Shown here one piece after another: positions 30,059 to 38,795 of a stretch of DNA of 64,000 nt. Below the pieces are notes generated by a model that was given only the letters and a program-made list of their open reading frames with translations, searched no databases and was not told the origin of the DNA. Position 1 is the first letter of the stretch, and each line of letters starts with the position of its first letter. Origin of the DNA: Dokdonella sp. (GTDB lineage: Bacteria; Pseudomonadota; Gammaproteobacteria; Xanthomonadales; Rhodanobacteraceae); assembly GCF_017744955.1 (NCBI RefSeq), contig NZ_JAGIAG010000007.1:62001-126000 (forward strand). The letters are read 5' to 3'. Made by a program: the position numbers and the translations under genes.

Positions 30059-31069
30059 ATGACTTTCCATCCGCCATCCGACAGCGACGCCCTGCGCCTG
30101 GTCGATCTCACCGCCGAGGAGCTGCGCCTGTACGAGATCCTGCTGCGACAGCCGGACAGCGCGCTGCAGGAACTCGTCGCCGGCGGCTGGGTGCAGGCCG
30201 ATGCGGAGCGCGTGCTGCGCGCGATCGAGCGCAAGGGACTGGCCAGCCGTTCGCTGCAACAGCCGCCGCGCTATCGCGCGACGCCGCCGGACGTCTGCCT
30301 CGGCCCGCTGGTCGGCAGGCAGCAGCGCGGCGTGCAGTCGGCGCGCCGGCTGCTGGAGCGGCTCGGCGCGATCCGGCCGCGGAGCGAGGTCGGGTACGAG
30401 GAGGTGCAGGCCGAGATCGTCACCGGCCAGCGTTCGCTGGCGCAGGCGATGGAGCGGCTGTACGCCTCGGCGCAGGAAGAAGTGCTCCGTCTGGAGCGGT
30501 CGCCGTACGTCGACGAGCTGACCGGGCAAGGCGAGCAGAACACGCCGCCGCCGCGCCAGGGCGTGCGCTGCCGCACGATCCTCGATACCGATGCGTTGGC
30601 GGCGCCGGGTCGGCAGGAGCAGGCGCACGTCCAGATCGGCCGGGGCGAAGAGATCCGCATCGGTTCGGGCGTTCCCGCCCAGGTTCTGATCGTCGACCGC
30701 CGCGTCGCGCTGGTGCCGCTGCACGTCGACTGCGCCGCGCAGGTCGGCCTGCTGCTGCATCCGTCACGGCTGTTCGACGCGGTGCACGCGTTGTTCGAGC
30801 TGCTCTGGAAGCAGGCCGTCTCGTTCGGCGCCGACGACGCGCGCGACAGGATGGACAAGGAAGTGCAGGAACTCGTCGCGGTGCTGTCGACCGGCAGCAA
30901 GGACAAGGTGGCGGCGAGCCAGCTCGGTCTTTCCGCGCGCACTCTCGAGCGGCGCGTCCAGGACATGTATCAGCACCTGCACGCGCGCTCGCGCTTCCAG
31001 GCCGGATGGAACGCCGCGCTGAGATCGCTCGAAAACGGGCCGGGAAGAAAGTCGCCCGGATCGGGCTGA
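30059..31069 (+). CDS. TrmB-like helix-turn-helix transcriptional regulator
   Basis: Protein of 336 residues. The N-terminus (LTAEELRLYEILLRQPDSALQELVAGGWVQADAERVLRAIERKGLASR) fits a TrmB-type winged helix (LxxxE..LYxxLL...xxxxLa...). A long middle region with an amphipathic helix follows, then an effector-like segment (HVQIGRGEEIRIGSGVPAQVLIVDRRVALVPL). Near residues 275-325 is a second HTH-like element (TGSKDKVAASQLGLSARTLERRVQDMYQHLHARSRFQAG), which resembles the terminal LuxR/HTH part of actinobacterial TrmB-LuxR regulators. That layout is unusual in a gammaproteobacterium. The start at 30059 has no strong ribosome binding site. Targets are unknown; proximity suggests the dehydrogenase upstream, but the gene is separated from it by a hairpin. 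Confidence 0.65.
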   Translation: MTFHPPSDSDALRLVDLTAEELRLYEILLRQPDSALQELVAGGWVQADAERVLRAIERKGLASRSLQQPPRYRATPPDVCLGPLVGRQQRGVQSARRLLERLGAIRPRSEVGYEEVQAEIVTGQRSLAQAMERLYASAQEEVLRLERSPYVDELTGQGEQNTPPPRQGVRCRTILDTDALAAPGRQEQAHVQIGRGEEIRIGSGVPAQVLIVDRRVALVPLHVDCAAQVGLLLHPSRLFDAVHALFELLWKQAVSFGADDARDRMDKEVQELVAVLSTGSKDKVAASQLGLSARTLERRVQDMYQHLHARSRFQAGWNAALRSLENGPGRKSPGSG

Positions 31070-31086
31070 CGACGGTCGGGCGCGCT

Positions 31087-31109
31087 GCGCCGGCGGAGGC
31101 GGCCGGCGC
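31087..31109. terminator. Hairpin between convergent genes (TrmB-like regulator and mdtP)
   Basis: GCGCCGGC at 31087-31094 pairs with GCCGGCGC at 31102-31109 around a 7-base loop, in the 60-base gap between two convergent genes. No T-run on either side. Position supports a shared terminator. Confidence 0.4.
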
Positions 31110-31129
31110 GCGATCCTCCTCGCCGCGCG

Positions 31130-32668
31130 CTATGGCCGGGCGCGTTCCCGCGCGGGTTCCTCGCGCGGCAGGTCGGGCAGGTCGTAGCCGCCGCCGAGCG
31201 CCTTGATCAGCGTGATCTCCGCGGCCAGGCGCTTGCCTTGCGTGTCGGCGAGCTGGGCCTCTTCGCCGAGCAGCGGGATCTGCGCCTCGAGCGCGGCGAC
31301 GCGCGAGACCAGGCCGCGCTCCCTGTGCGCGTTCGCGTCGTCGGCGCCGACGCGCACCTCCCGGTATTTCTCCTGTTCGAGCCGCGCCTGTTCCTCCATG
31401 CCCTGCACGTGGTTGGCGGCGACGGCGACGTCGCGCACCGCATTGAGCACGGCCTGGTTGTACTGCTCGATCAGCGTGTTGCTGGTGGTGCGCGCCTTGC
31501 GCAGGTTGGCGTTGAGCTGGCCGCCGTCGAACAGGGGCAGGGTCAGGCCCGGCACCAGACGGAACTGGCGGCTGTCGATGTGCAGCACGTCGTCGATGCG
31601 GATCGCATTGAAGCCGAGCAGGGCCTTGATGTCGAAGCTCGGATAGAACGCGGCCCTGGCGGCGTCGATCTGGTCGAACGAGGATTCCACGTACCAGCGC
31701 AGCACGACCAGGTCCGGCCGGTGCGAGAGCAGCGCGTAGGACAGCGAGGCCGGCAGCTGCGGCTGCGGCGGCGGCAGCGGCGCGGCCTGGATCGCGGCGA
31801 AGTCCTCCGCGCCGGCGCCGACCAGCGCGCGCAGCGCTTCGCGGAAGCTGATCACCTGCGTTCGCGCCAGCGACAGCAGCTGTTCGGTCTGCAGCAACTG
31901 CTCGGAGGCCTTCGAGACCGTGGTCTGCGTGATCAGGCCGCGCGCCTTCCGCGCCTTCATCGCGGCGACCGATTCGGCGAGGATCTCGCGCGTCTGCTCG
32001 AGCAGCGCGATCTTGCGCAGCGTCGTCTGCAGGCTGAAGTAGGTCTGCGCGATGGCGGTAGCGATCTCCAGCTCCACCGCGGCCGCTTCGGCGAGCTGCG
32101 CGTTCTGCGCGCCGATGGTGGCGTCGACGGCGGAGCGCTGCAGACCCCACAGGTCGAACACGTAACTGCCGGCGATGCCGGCCGAGGAGACGGTGCCGCT
32201 GCGCGCGCCCGAGTTGTAGCCGCCGTCGTCGAGGCCGGGCACCGGGTCGGTGATCGAGAACGGGCCGACGCGGCCGTTGGCGTCGGACCACTGCTGGTAC
32301 ACGCGGCCGAACGCGGCGGCCTTGAACTGCGTCGCCGCGCGCGCGCGCTGCACGTCCGCGCGCGCCTGCTCGACGCGGTCGCGCGCGACGCGCACGCCCG
32401 GCGAGTCGGCCAGGCCGCGTTCGATCAGCGCGTCGAGCTGCGCGTCGCCGTAGCGCGTCCACCAGCGCGCCGGCGGCCAGCCTTCGCGGGCGAGGCGGAT
32501 GTCCTTGGCGAGATCGATCCGCTCCGGCGCGATCAGCGGCTGCGGCGCGCTGTCCTCGCGCATCAGCGCGCACGAGGACAGCATGCCGAGCAGGACGAGC
32601 AGGCCGCTCCTGATCCAGCGCGAGCGGCCCGGGCGCGGCGTGTGGAACTTCGGTGTACGACCGGTCAT
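31130..32668 (-). CDS. mdtP: Outer-membrane factor lipoprotein of the efflux operon (MdtP/NodT family)
   Basis: Protein of 512 residues. The start at 32668 overlaps the stop of mdtO (ATGA). A lipoprotein signal is present (SGLLVLLGMLSSCALM, lipobox LSSC). Two repeats of the outer-membrane-factor fold are visible: RYGDAQLDALIERGLADSPGVRVARDRVEQARADVQRARA near the start, with long coiled-coil helices and the motif AGSYVFDLWG; and the second half with YALLSHRPDLVVLRWYVESS and FRLVPGLTLPLFDGGQLNANL. It would form the trimeric TolC-like channel of a tripartite pump with the two upstream gene products. Family usual length is about 470-510 residues. The name follows the Escherichia coli mdtNOP order; orthology was not tested. 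Confidence 0.88.
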   Translation of the reverse strand: MTGRTPKFHTPRPGRSRWIRSGLLVLLGMLSSCALMREDSAPQPLIAPERIDLAKDIRLAREGWPPARWWTRYGDAQLDALIERGLADSPGVRVARDRVEQARADVQRARAATQFKAAAFGRVYQQWSDANGRVGPFSITDPVPGLDDGGYNSGARSGTVSSAGIAGSYVFDLWGLQRSAVDATIGAQNAQLAEAAAVELEIATAIAQTYFSLQTTLRKIALLEQTREILAESVAAMKARKARGLITQTTVSKASEQLLQTEQLLSLARTQVISFREALRALVGAGAEDFAAIQAAPLPPPQPQLPASLSYALLSHRPDLVVLRWYVESSFDQIDAARAAFYPSFDIKALLGFNAIRIDDVLHIDSRQFRLVPGLTLPLFDGGQLNANLRKARTTSNTLIEQYNQAVLNAVRDVAVAANHVQGMEEQARLEQEKYREVRVGADDANAHRERGLVSRVAALEAQIPLLGEEAQLADTQGKRLAAEITLIKALGGGYDLPDLPREEPARERARP

Positions 32669-34749
32669 GGATACGCGGCTTCCCTGTGGGAGAACGACTC
32701 GTCCGTTCGCGCGGAGGACGTGGTGAGGTACTGCACGCGCGCGGCGAGCCGGTACAGCGGGCGCCGCGCGAGGTCGTAGGCGTCGTCCGCGGTGGCGGCG
32801 GGCGGCACCGGCAGCGGGCCGGCCACATCCGGCGGCAGCGCGTGGAACATGTCGCCGGTCGCGGCCAGTTCGTCGGCGTAGCGCCGCAGGCGCGCGGCGA
32901 CGTCGGCCTGGGCGCGCGCCAGCGCCTCGCGCTGGGCGGCGTCGAGCATGCCGGCATGGGTGTCGAGCGCGCGGCGCAGGGCGCCGGCGTCGATCAGGAT
33001 CTCGCGCGCCTGCTCGATCAGGCTCTGCAGGCGCAGCGTGGTCTCCTCGTGCTCGCCTTCGTTCTGCTGCCAGTTCGGCTCGAACGCGACGCGTGCCAGC
33101 GTTTCCTCGCAGGCGCCGAACGCCGCCCAGGCCCGCGACGCGGCGACGGGAGCGGCCAAGGCTTCGGCGTCGGAGCGGTCGCCGAGCAGCTGCGCGATGC
33201 TGCGCAACAGCGCGCCGATCTGTTGCGCCAGCGGCTTGCCTTCCGATTCCGGCCACAACAGGGTGTGCACGAGATAGGACACGGCGATGCCGAGGCCGAT
33301 GCCGACCAGGCGGTCGCGGATGCCGGTGAGATCGGTGCTGGCGGAGAAATCGCCGAGGGTCGCCAGCGAGAAGGTGAACATGATCTGCATGCCGGCGTAG
33401 CTGATGCGTTCGGAGCCGGCCGAGAGATACGCCGACGCCGCCAGCACCGGCAGCGAGATCGACAGCAGGCCGAAGAGAGAGTCCAGCTGCGGAATCAGGA
33501 ACACGGTGAACGACAGCGCGAGCGCGCCGCCGATCAGCGCGCCGATCACGCGCAGGCGGCCCTTGCGGCTGGAGGCGCCGAGCGAAGGCTGCGCCACGAT
33601 CAGGCAGGTCATCATGACGGTGTGGATGCCGGTCCAGTCCACGCCGACGTAGAAGACGTAGCAGATCATCATCGCCAGCAGGGTCTTCAGCGCGAACTGC
33701 ACGTAGACCGGGTTGCTGCGCGCGTCGGCGGCGAGCAGGCCGCCCTTCGGCTCGGCGGCCGCGGCGGCGGCCGGCGCGCTGCGCTCGGACAGCGCGCGCA
33801 GCGTGTGCCACATCTCCGCGCGCGGCGAGTGCGATGCGGCGTCGTCCGGTATGGTGAAGCCGTGCAGGTCGAACGGCGTTTCGGCCTGGATGCATTCGTC
33901 GAGCCGCCGCACGGCGGCGCGCAGCGCGGCGATCGACGCGGTCGCCGCCGCGGTGCCGGCCGGCTGCAGGTGCAGGGCCTGCTCGCGGAGTGACGACAGC
34001 GCCGCGGCAAGCACCAGATGGCGCGCCTGGCCGCTCTGGAACGCCTTGTCGCGCATCCAGGCGAAACGCAGCAGCTTCTGCACGGCGAGCACGCCGCGCG
34101 GCAGGTCGTCCGGATCGAGCGCGGGCGCGTCGCTGCGCTCGCCCGCGGCGCGCGCGAGTTCGCCGTCGACCTGCAGCAGCTGGCGATGGACCTCGGCCTT
34201 CAATTGCCGCAGCGGCTCGGCCGGCAGCAGCAGCGAGTTGATCAGCATGCAGACCATCAGCGGGTAGATCGCGGCGATCCACGCCCACAGGATCGCGCGC
34301 ACCACCAGTTCGGGGCTGCCGATCAGGTCGAAATAGCCCTGCACCGCGGTGATCACGGTGGCGACGATGTAGAACACCGGGCCGAGCTTGGAGGCGCGCA
34401 TCAGGAACAGGCAGCCGAACAGCAGCACGGCCACCATCACGATGCGCCAGGCCGGATAGCCGAAGGTGAACTTCGCCAGCAGGATCGCCGCGGCGATCGC
34501 CAGCGTGATGCCGAGGAACATCATCAGCCCGACCAGCCGGGTCAGCACGAGGTTCGCCTGCGTGGCGAAGAAGACGACGAACAGCGACACCGCCAGGAAC
34601 GGCACCTGCAGCGCCTGCGACGCGACGATCACGATCGCGCACGACAGCAGGCAGCGCAGCGCGATGTTCCAGCGCCCGGGATAGGCGCGCAGTTCCGCGG
34701 CGAGGGAGTGCGCCGGCGCCGCCCGCTCGCTGGCGGTCGTCCCGCTCAT
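32665..34749 (-). CDS. mdtO: FUSC-family inner-membrane transporter (MdtO/aromatic acid exporter type)
   Basis: Protein of 694 residues. Two blocks of about six membrane helices each (about 25-190 and 355-515) are separated by a soluble region of about 150 residues, the FUSC arrangement of MdtO, AaeB and YccS. Motifs include RCLLSCAIVIVASQALQVPFLAVSLFVVFFATQAN at the first block and DWTGIHTVMMTCLIVAQPSLGASSRKGRLRVIGALIGGALA at the second. A C-terminal cytoplasmic helical domain follows. It starts one base after the mdtN stop and overlaps mdtP. Expected to export small toxic or aromatic compounds with the MdtN adaptor and MdtP channel; substrate not deducible. Confidence 0.9.
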   Translation of the reverse strand: MSGTTASERAAPAHSLAAELRAYPGRWNIALRCLLSCAIVIVASQALQVPFLAVSLFVVFFATQANLVLTRLVGLMMFLGITLAIAAAILLAKFTFGYPAWRIVMVAVLLFGCLFLMRASKLGPVFYIVATVITAVQGYFDLIGSPELVVRAILWAWIAAIYPLMVCMLINSLLLPAEPLRQLKAEVHRQLLQVDGELARAAGERSDAPALDPDDLPRGVLAVQKLLRFAWMRDKAFQSGQARHLVLAAALSSLREQALHLQPAGTAAATASIAALRAAVRRLDECIQAETPFDLHGFTIPDDAASHSPRAEMWHTLRALSERSAPAAAAAAEPKGGLLAADARSNPVYVQFALKTLLAMMICYVFYVGVDWTGIHTVMMTCLIVAQPSLGASSRKGRLRVIGALIGGALALSFTVFLIPQLDSLFGLLSISLPVLAASAYLSAGSERISYAGMQIMFTFSLATLGDFSASTDLTGIRDRLVGIGLGIAVSYLVHTLLWPESEGKPLAQQIGALLRSIAQLLGDRSDAEALAAPVAASRAWAAFGACEETLARVAFEPNWQQNEGEHEETTLRLQSLIEQAREILIDAGALRRALDTHAGMLDAAQREALARAQADVAARLRRYADELAATGDMFHALPPDVAGPLPVPPAATADDAYDLARRPLYRLAARVQYLTTSSARTDESFSHREAAYP

Positions 34750-34750
34750 C

Positions 34751-35806
34751 TCAGGTTCCGGCCGCCGCCTGCGAACGCGCCTCGCCGCGATGCAGGATCG
34801 CCACCGCCGACGCGCCGAGGCGGAACAGCCCCGCGTCGGGCTTTTCGATCCTGATCTTGACCGGGAAGCGCTGTGAGACGTGCACCCAGTTGATCGTCCT
34901 CGACACGCGCGGCAGGCCGTCCAGCCAGGTGCCGCCGTCGGTCGGGGTGACGCCGTAACCGACCGAATCGACCGTGCCTTCGAAGCGCCGGCCGCTGTCG
35001 CTCATTAGGTACACGGTGCAGCGCGTGCCGGGCCGGATGTCCTTCAGGTCGGTCTCGCGGAAATTGGCGACGACGAACCATTCGTCGGTGGCGATCAGGG
35101 TAAACACCGGCTTGGCCGGCGAGGCATACTGCCCGGCCTGGGTGTCGAGCGAGACGATGCGGCCGTTGAACGGCGCGCGCACCGTGGCGTATTCCACGCG
35201 CAGTTCCGCCTCGGCGACCTGCGCTTGCGCCGCCGCCTTCTGCGCCACCAGCGCGTCGACGCCGCTGACCGCGGCGGCGGCCTGCCGCGACTGCAGCAGC
35301 ACCGCGTCGAGCTGCGCCTGCGTGGCGCGCTGCGCGGTGCGCGCCTTGTCGATGTCTTCCGGCGAGGCGTAGCCCTGGCCGAGCAGCGGTTCGAGGCGGC
35401 GCAGGGTGTCGGCGGCCTGCTTGGCGTTGGCGCGCGCCGCGGCGACCGAGGCGGCCACCGACTGCGCGTTGTACTGCTGCGCGTCGACCGTGCGCTGGGT
35501 CAGTTCGATCTGCTTGTCGAGTGCGTCGAGCTGCGCCTTGGCCTGCGCCAGCGTGGCCTCGAACGGGCGCGGGTCGAGACGGAACAGGAGATCGCCCTTG
35601 CGCACTTCCTGGTTGTCGCGCACCGGCATCTCGACGATGCGCCCGGCGACTTCCGGCACGACGTTGATCTTGTCGGCGTAGACGTAGGCGTCGTCGGTCT
35701 TCGGCGAGCGGTCGACCATCCACAGCGCGGCGACCAGCAGCACCAGCGCCAGCAGCGCGATCAGCAGGGCGGGAAGCTTGCTCTTCTTGGAAGCGGGCGT
35801 AGTCAT
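34751..35806 (-). CDS. mdtN: HlyD/EmrA-family periplasmic adaptor (MdtN type)
   Basis: Protein of 351 residues, close to MdtN length. One N-terminal membrane helix (LPALLIALLALVLLVAALWMV) is followed by the lipoyl/biotinyl half-motif (VVPEVAGRIVEMPVRDNQEVRKGDLLFRLD), a long helical hairpin (about 70-200, rich in Ala/Gln), the second lipoyl half (VEYATVRAPFNGRIVSLDTQAGQYASP) and a beta-barrel domain (FVVANFRETDLKDIRPGTRC). It bridges the FUSC transporter and the outer-membrane factor. It lies between ytcA (13 bases) and mdtO (1 base), so the four genes are probably one transcript. Confidence 0.92.
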   Translation of the reverse strand: MTTPASKKSKLPALLIALLALVLLVAALWMVDRSPKTDDAYVYADKINVVPEVAGRIVEMPVRDNQEVRKGDLLFRLDPRPFEATLAQAKAQLDALDKQIELTQRTVDAQQYNAQSVAASVAAARANAKQAADTLRRLEPLLGQGYASPEDIDKARTAQRATQAQLDAVLLQSRQAAAAVSGVDALVAQKAAAQAQVAEAELRVEYATVRAPFNGRIVSLDTQAGQYASPAKPVFTLIATDEWFVVANFRETDLKDIRPGTRCTVYLMSDSGRRFEGTVDSVGYGVTPTDGGTWLDGLPRVSRTINWVHVSQRFPVKIRIEKPDAGLFRLGASAVAILHRGEARSQAAAGT

Positions 35807-35819
35807 GGGTCCGTTCCGG

Positions 35820-36125
35820 TCATTGGTGGAAGACGAGCAGCCAGATCAGCACGGCGAAGATCGCCGTCAGCGCCGGATAGCTCAGCGGCAACGGTTCCAG
35901 CACGGCCACGCGCTTGTTCGCGGCGAGCGACAGGTGCACCGCCACCGTGGCGATCACGCCGCCGGCCATGCAGAACAGCCAGTCGGGAAAGCCGGCGCCG
36001 AACAGCACGATCGACGGCGCCATGCGGCAGCCGGCAAGAGGCAGCGCGGCGAGCAGCAGTGCCGCCGGGCCGAAGAGGTGTGCGCGGCGACTGCCGCCGC
36101 GGCGGTCTCGCTCAGGACATGTCAT
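35820..36125 (-). CDS. ytcA: YtcA-family small membrane lipoprotein, first gene of the efflux operon
   Basis: Protein of 101 residues with a lipobox (LLLAALPLAGC, Cys33) followed by two membrane helices (FPDWLFCMAGGVIATVAVHL and YPALTAIFAVLIWLLVF). The signature APSIVLFGAGFPDWLFC resembles YtcA, which in Escherichia coli also precedes mdtN. Role in the pump is unknown. The ATG at 36125 has GGGGAACG upstream as a weak ribosome binding site. Confidence 0.75.
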   Translation of the reverse strand: MTCPERDRRGGSRRAHLFGPAALLLAALPLAGCRMAPSIVLFGAGFPDWLFCMAGGVIATVAVHLSLAANKRVAVLEPLPLSYPALTAIFAVLIWLLVFHQ

Positions 36126-36238
36126 CGTTCCCCGTCCATTCTCGTCCTCGCGTTTCCTATGCTAAGCGACGACGCGCCATTCCGGCGCGCAGCGCTGCGA
36201 CGGCGTCGCCGCCGCGCCGGCTTCCGCACACGGTTTCC

Positions 36239-37765
36239 TCACATCGTCAGCCATTCCGGTTTCGAGGAACCCCTCGGGACCAGAATGGTGCGGTCGAAAT
36301 GCCAGGGCGTTCTGGACAGTACCGCCTGGTCGGTGATGCCCTGGTAGGTGCCGAGCGGCGTTTCCGCGACGAAGGTGTCCGGCGCTACGTAGGCGTGCTC
36401 GTCGCTGGAGCCGGCCGTCTCGGCGGCATAGCGCTTGTCGAAGATGCCGAGCGCGAGCTGCCAGAGCACGGTGCGCGTCAGCGACACCACCACGCGGTAG
36501 CTGCCGCCCTCGGCGGCGCGGCGACGCAGCGCGGAGAGCACGCCGACGGTGCCGAGCCAGCCGGCCACGTAATCGCAGATCGGCACGATCGGCGGTTGCT
36601 TCGGCTGCCCGATCGTGCCCTCGATCGCGAACAGGCCGGTGACGGCGGCGCCGATCTCGTCGAAGCCGGGCCGGTTCGACCACGGGCCGTGCTCGCCGTG
36701 CAGCACCACGCTGACATGCACCAGGCCGGGACGTTGTTCGGCGAGCGTTTCGGCGTCCATGCCGTGATGGCGCAGGAAGCCGGGGCGCTTGTTGGCGAAG
36801 AACACGTCGGCAGTGTCGATCAGCTCGCGGAAGCGTCGGCGGTCCTCCGGCGCGTCGCCGAGCACCGTCGAGCGCATGCCGACCTGGGTGGTCCAGAAGA
36901 AGCTCTCGATCTCGGTGTCGTTGGGACGCCAGACATTGAGCACGTCGGCGCCGTACAGGGCGAGGTCGCGGCCAATCGCGGCGCCGGCGATGACGTGCCC
37001 GAAACCCATCGCGCGAATGCCCTCCAGCGGTTTCACGGCATTCCTGCTGAATGGCATCGGCTCGGATTCGCCGATCTTCTCGACCTGGACCAGCGGCATC
37101 TTCGACAGCACTTCGCTGTACTGCCGCTCGCGGCGGAATTCCTCGTTGGTGCGCACCATGCCGAGCACGATGCCCCGTTCGGCGGCGGCGTTCTCCAGTT
37201 CGAGCGCGTTCCATTGCAGCACGGCGTTGCGCACCGATTCGGTGCTGTCGCTGCAGCGCAGGAAGTTAAGCGTGCGGTGACGCAGTGCGGGGTAGAAGTT
37301 CAGCGGCAGAACGTGGCGGCCGTCGCGCGTCTCGTGGAACAGCGGCATCTTCACGAACGGGTTGTATTCGTCCGCGCCCATCGCCGGCGGGCGGCCGTTG
37401 ATCAACTCCCACTTGCCTTCGAAGAAGCAGCAGAAGCGGCGCAGCGCCTTGCGCACGTCGACGTGGACGTCCTGCTCGATACCGGTGCGCTCCTTGAACA
37501 GCGTGGCCGCGGCGACGGTCTTCGCCGCCAGGCCTATTGCCGACATCGTGCCGAAGCGGATCGGACTCGGTAGGATCGGATCGGCACCGTAGAAGCTGAG
37601 CGTGCCGCCGAGGTCGGCCACGCGCATGCCGACGTCGCCGAGCACCTCGTCGACGCCGCCGTGCAGGTCGAACGCGGAATCCGTCGCCGGCTGGGACAAT
37701 TTCGTCCGCAGCGTTCCGGAGAGACGGTCGGTGGGCGAGTTCGTGGGGGAAGAGACGATGCTCAT
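36239..37765 (-). CDS. Class III (CaiB/BaiF) CoA-transferase with permuted two-part layout
   Basis: Protein of 508 residues, about 100 longer than typical CaiB. The segment that normally begins the family (here IAGAAIGRDLALYGADVLNVWRP) occurs only near residue 255. It is followed by the expected FFANKRPGFL, HGPWSNRPGFDEIGAA and the catalytic-Asp region PICDYVAGWLGTVGVLSAL (Asp398). The first 240 residues look like the usual second half (TLFKERTGIEQDVHVDV..., AAERGIVLGMVRTNEEF, PLVQVEKIGESEPMPF). This inside-out order is known in a subset of CoA-transferases. The enzyme would move CoA between carboxylic acids. It is the last of three genes; with the dehydrogenase upstream it suggests breakdown of a carnitine-like or hydroxy-acid substrate. 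That pathway is inference. Confidence 0.82.
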   Translation of the reverse strand: MSIVSSPTNSPTDRLSGTLRTKLSQPATDSAFDLHGGVDEVLGDVGMRVADLGGTLSFYGADPILPSPIRFGTMSAIGLAAKTVAAATLFKERTGIEQDVHVDVRKALRRFCCFFEGKWELINGRPPAMGADEYNPFVKMPLFHETRDGRHVLPLNFYPALRHRTLNFLRCSDSTESVRNAVLQWNALELENAAAERGIVLGMVRTNEEFRRERQYSEVLSKMPLVQVEKIGESEPMPFSRNAVKPLEGIRAMGFGHVIAGAAIGRDLALYGADVLNVWRPNDTEIESFFWTTQVGMRSTVLGDAPEDRRRFRELIDTADVFFANKRPGFLRHHGMDAETLAEQRPGLVHVSVVLHGEHGPWSNRPGFDEIGAAVTGLFAIEGTIGQPKQPPIVPICDYVAGWLGTVGVLSALRRRAAEGGSYRVVVSLTRTVLWQLALGIFDKRYAAETAGSSDEHAYVAPDTFVAETPLGTYQGITDQAVLSRTPWHFDRTILVPRGSSKPEWLTM

Positions 37766-37834
37766 GAGCGATTCCCTTGGTGTTGGACGGCTGAGGAAAA
37801 GGCATCGCGCGCGGCGGCGCGGCGGGAGACTCGC

Positions 37835-38767
37835 CTACGGACGCAGCGGCATTTCCACGTACGCGACGCCGGTCAGGTTTCCCTGCGCGGCGAGCAGGGT
37901 CTTGTGGTCGGAGCCGTCGAGGTTCGCGCTGTAGAGCGAGCCGGCGAGATCGGTGATGAACATCCGCCCATGCTTCAGGTCCAGCGACAGCCCGATCGCC
38001 TCCATCAGGTGCGTGACGAGAATTTCCGGCTCGACTTTCCTGCCGGGCACCGGATCCATCGGCGCACGGTTGACCGTGTTGCCGCGCGGCGGGTCGCCGC
38101 GGTCGGTCCAATAGAGCATCCGGTTGGCCGGATCGAGGTCCAGGTCGATCGGTTCGGGCAGGCCATCGAACAGGAGTTCGATGTCGTCGCGCGTGGCGGC
38201 CGTCCGTCCCGTCGGCATCTGGATGTCGGCGCGGAAGATGCGTCCTTGGCCGGCGTTGTCGTCGCCCTTCTGGGTCCAGTAGAACTTGCCGCCCGCGTGG
38301 TCGACGGCGATGCCGACGCACCAGTTCCTCGCGTCGAGCCGGTCGCTCTCGCTGGAACCGGTCTGCACCAGCGTCTCGAGCTGCGAGCCGTCGGCGTTGC
38401 AGCGCATCACGCGCATGCCTTCGCGGTCCGACCAGTACAGCTTTCGATCGGTCGGTTCGAAGACCATCTGTTTCGGCGTGAACGTGCCACCTTGCGGAAC
38501 GATCACCGTGACGTTGCCGCCGTCCAGATCGGAGCGATGGATGGAGCCGTCGTTGGCCTTCGGGTTGATCCCCATGTTGGTCCAGTACAGGTGGCCCTTG
38601 GTCGGATCCACGGTCAGCCCGTCGGGCAGCTTGCGGCCTTCGCTGACCAGGGTCTTGAGATCGGATCCGTCGGTATTGGCGGAAAGAATCCGGCCGCCGC
38701 CCAGATCCAGGAAGAACACGCGTTCCATCGTGCGTGCGGTCTGCTCGTCGCCAAGCTGCGAATTCAT
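37835..38767 (-). CDS. Six-bladed YWTD beta-propeller protein (LDL-receptor repeat type)
   Basis: Protein of 310 residues with repeated blades marked LYWTNMG, LYWSDREG, FYWTQKGD and LYWTDRGD and ends such as GSDLKTL and GSQLETL. This is the YWTD propeller known from LDL receptors and from some bacterial enzymes of the SMP-30 kind. No signal peptide is present, so it is probably cytoplasmic. The first Met gives MNSQLGDEQTARTMERVFFLD; the second Met (MERVFF) may be the true start because the propeller begins there. It lies between the CoA-transferase (69 bases) and the dehydrogenase (28 bases), so it probably serves the same pathway, perhaps as a lactonase or hydrolase. Activity is not established. 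Confidence 0.75.
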   Translation of the reverse strand: MNSQLGDEQTARTMERVFFLDLGGGRILSANTDGSDLKTLVSEGRKLPDGLTVDPTKGHLYWTNMGINPKANDGSIHRSDLDGGNVTVIVPQGGTFTPKQMVFEPTDRKLYWSDREGMRVMRCNADGSQLETLVQTGSSESDRLDARNWCVGIAVDHAGGKFYWTQKGDDNAGQGRIFRADIQMPTGRTAATRDDIELLFDGLPEPIDLDLDPANRMLYWTDRGDPPRGNTVNRAPMDPVPGRKVEPEILVTHLMEAIGLSLDLKHGRMFITDLAGSLYSANLDGSDHKTLLAAQGNLTGVAYVEMPLRP

Positions 38768-38795
38768 GTCGTCGTTCTCCTGCGTTCGTTTCGCT

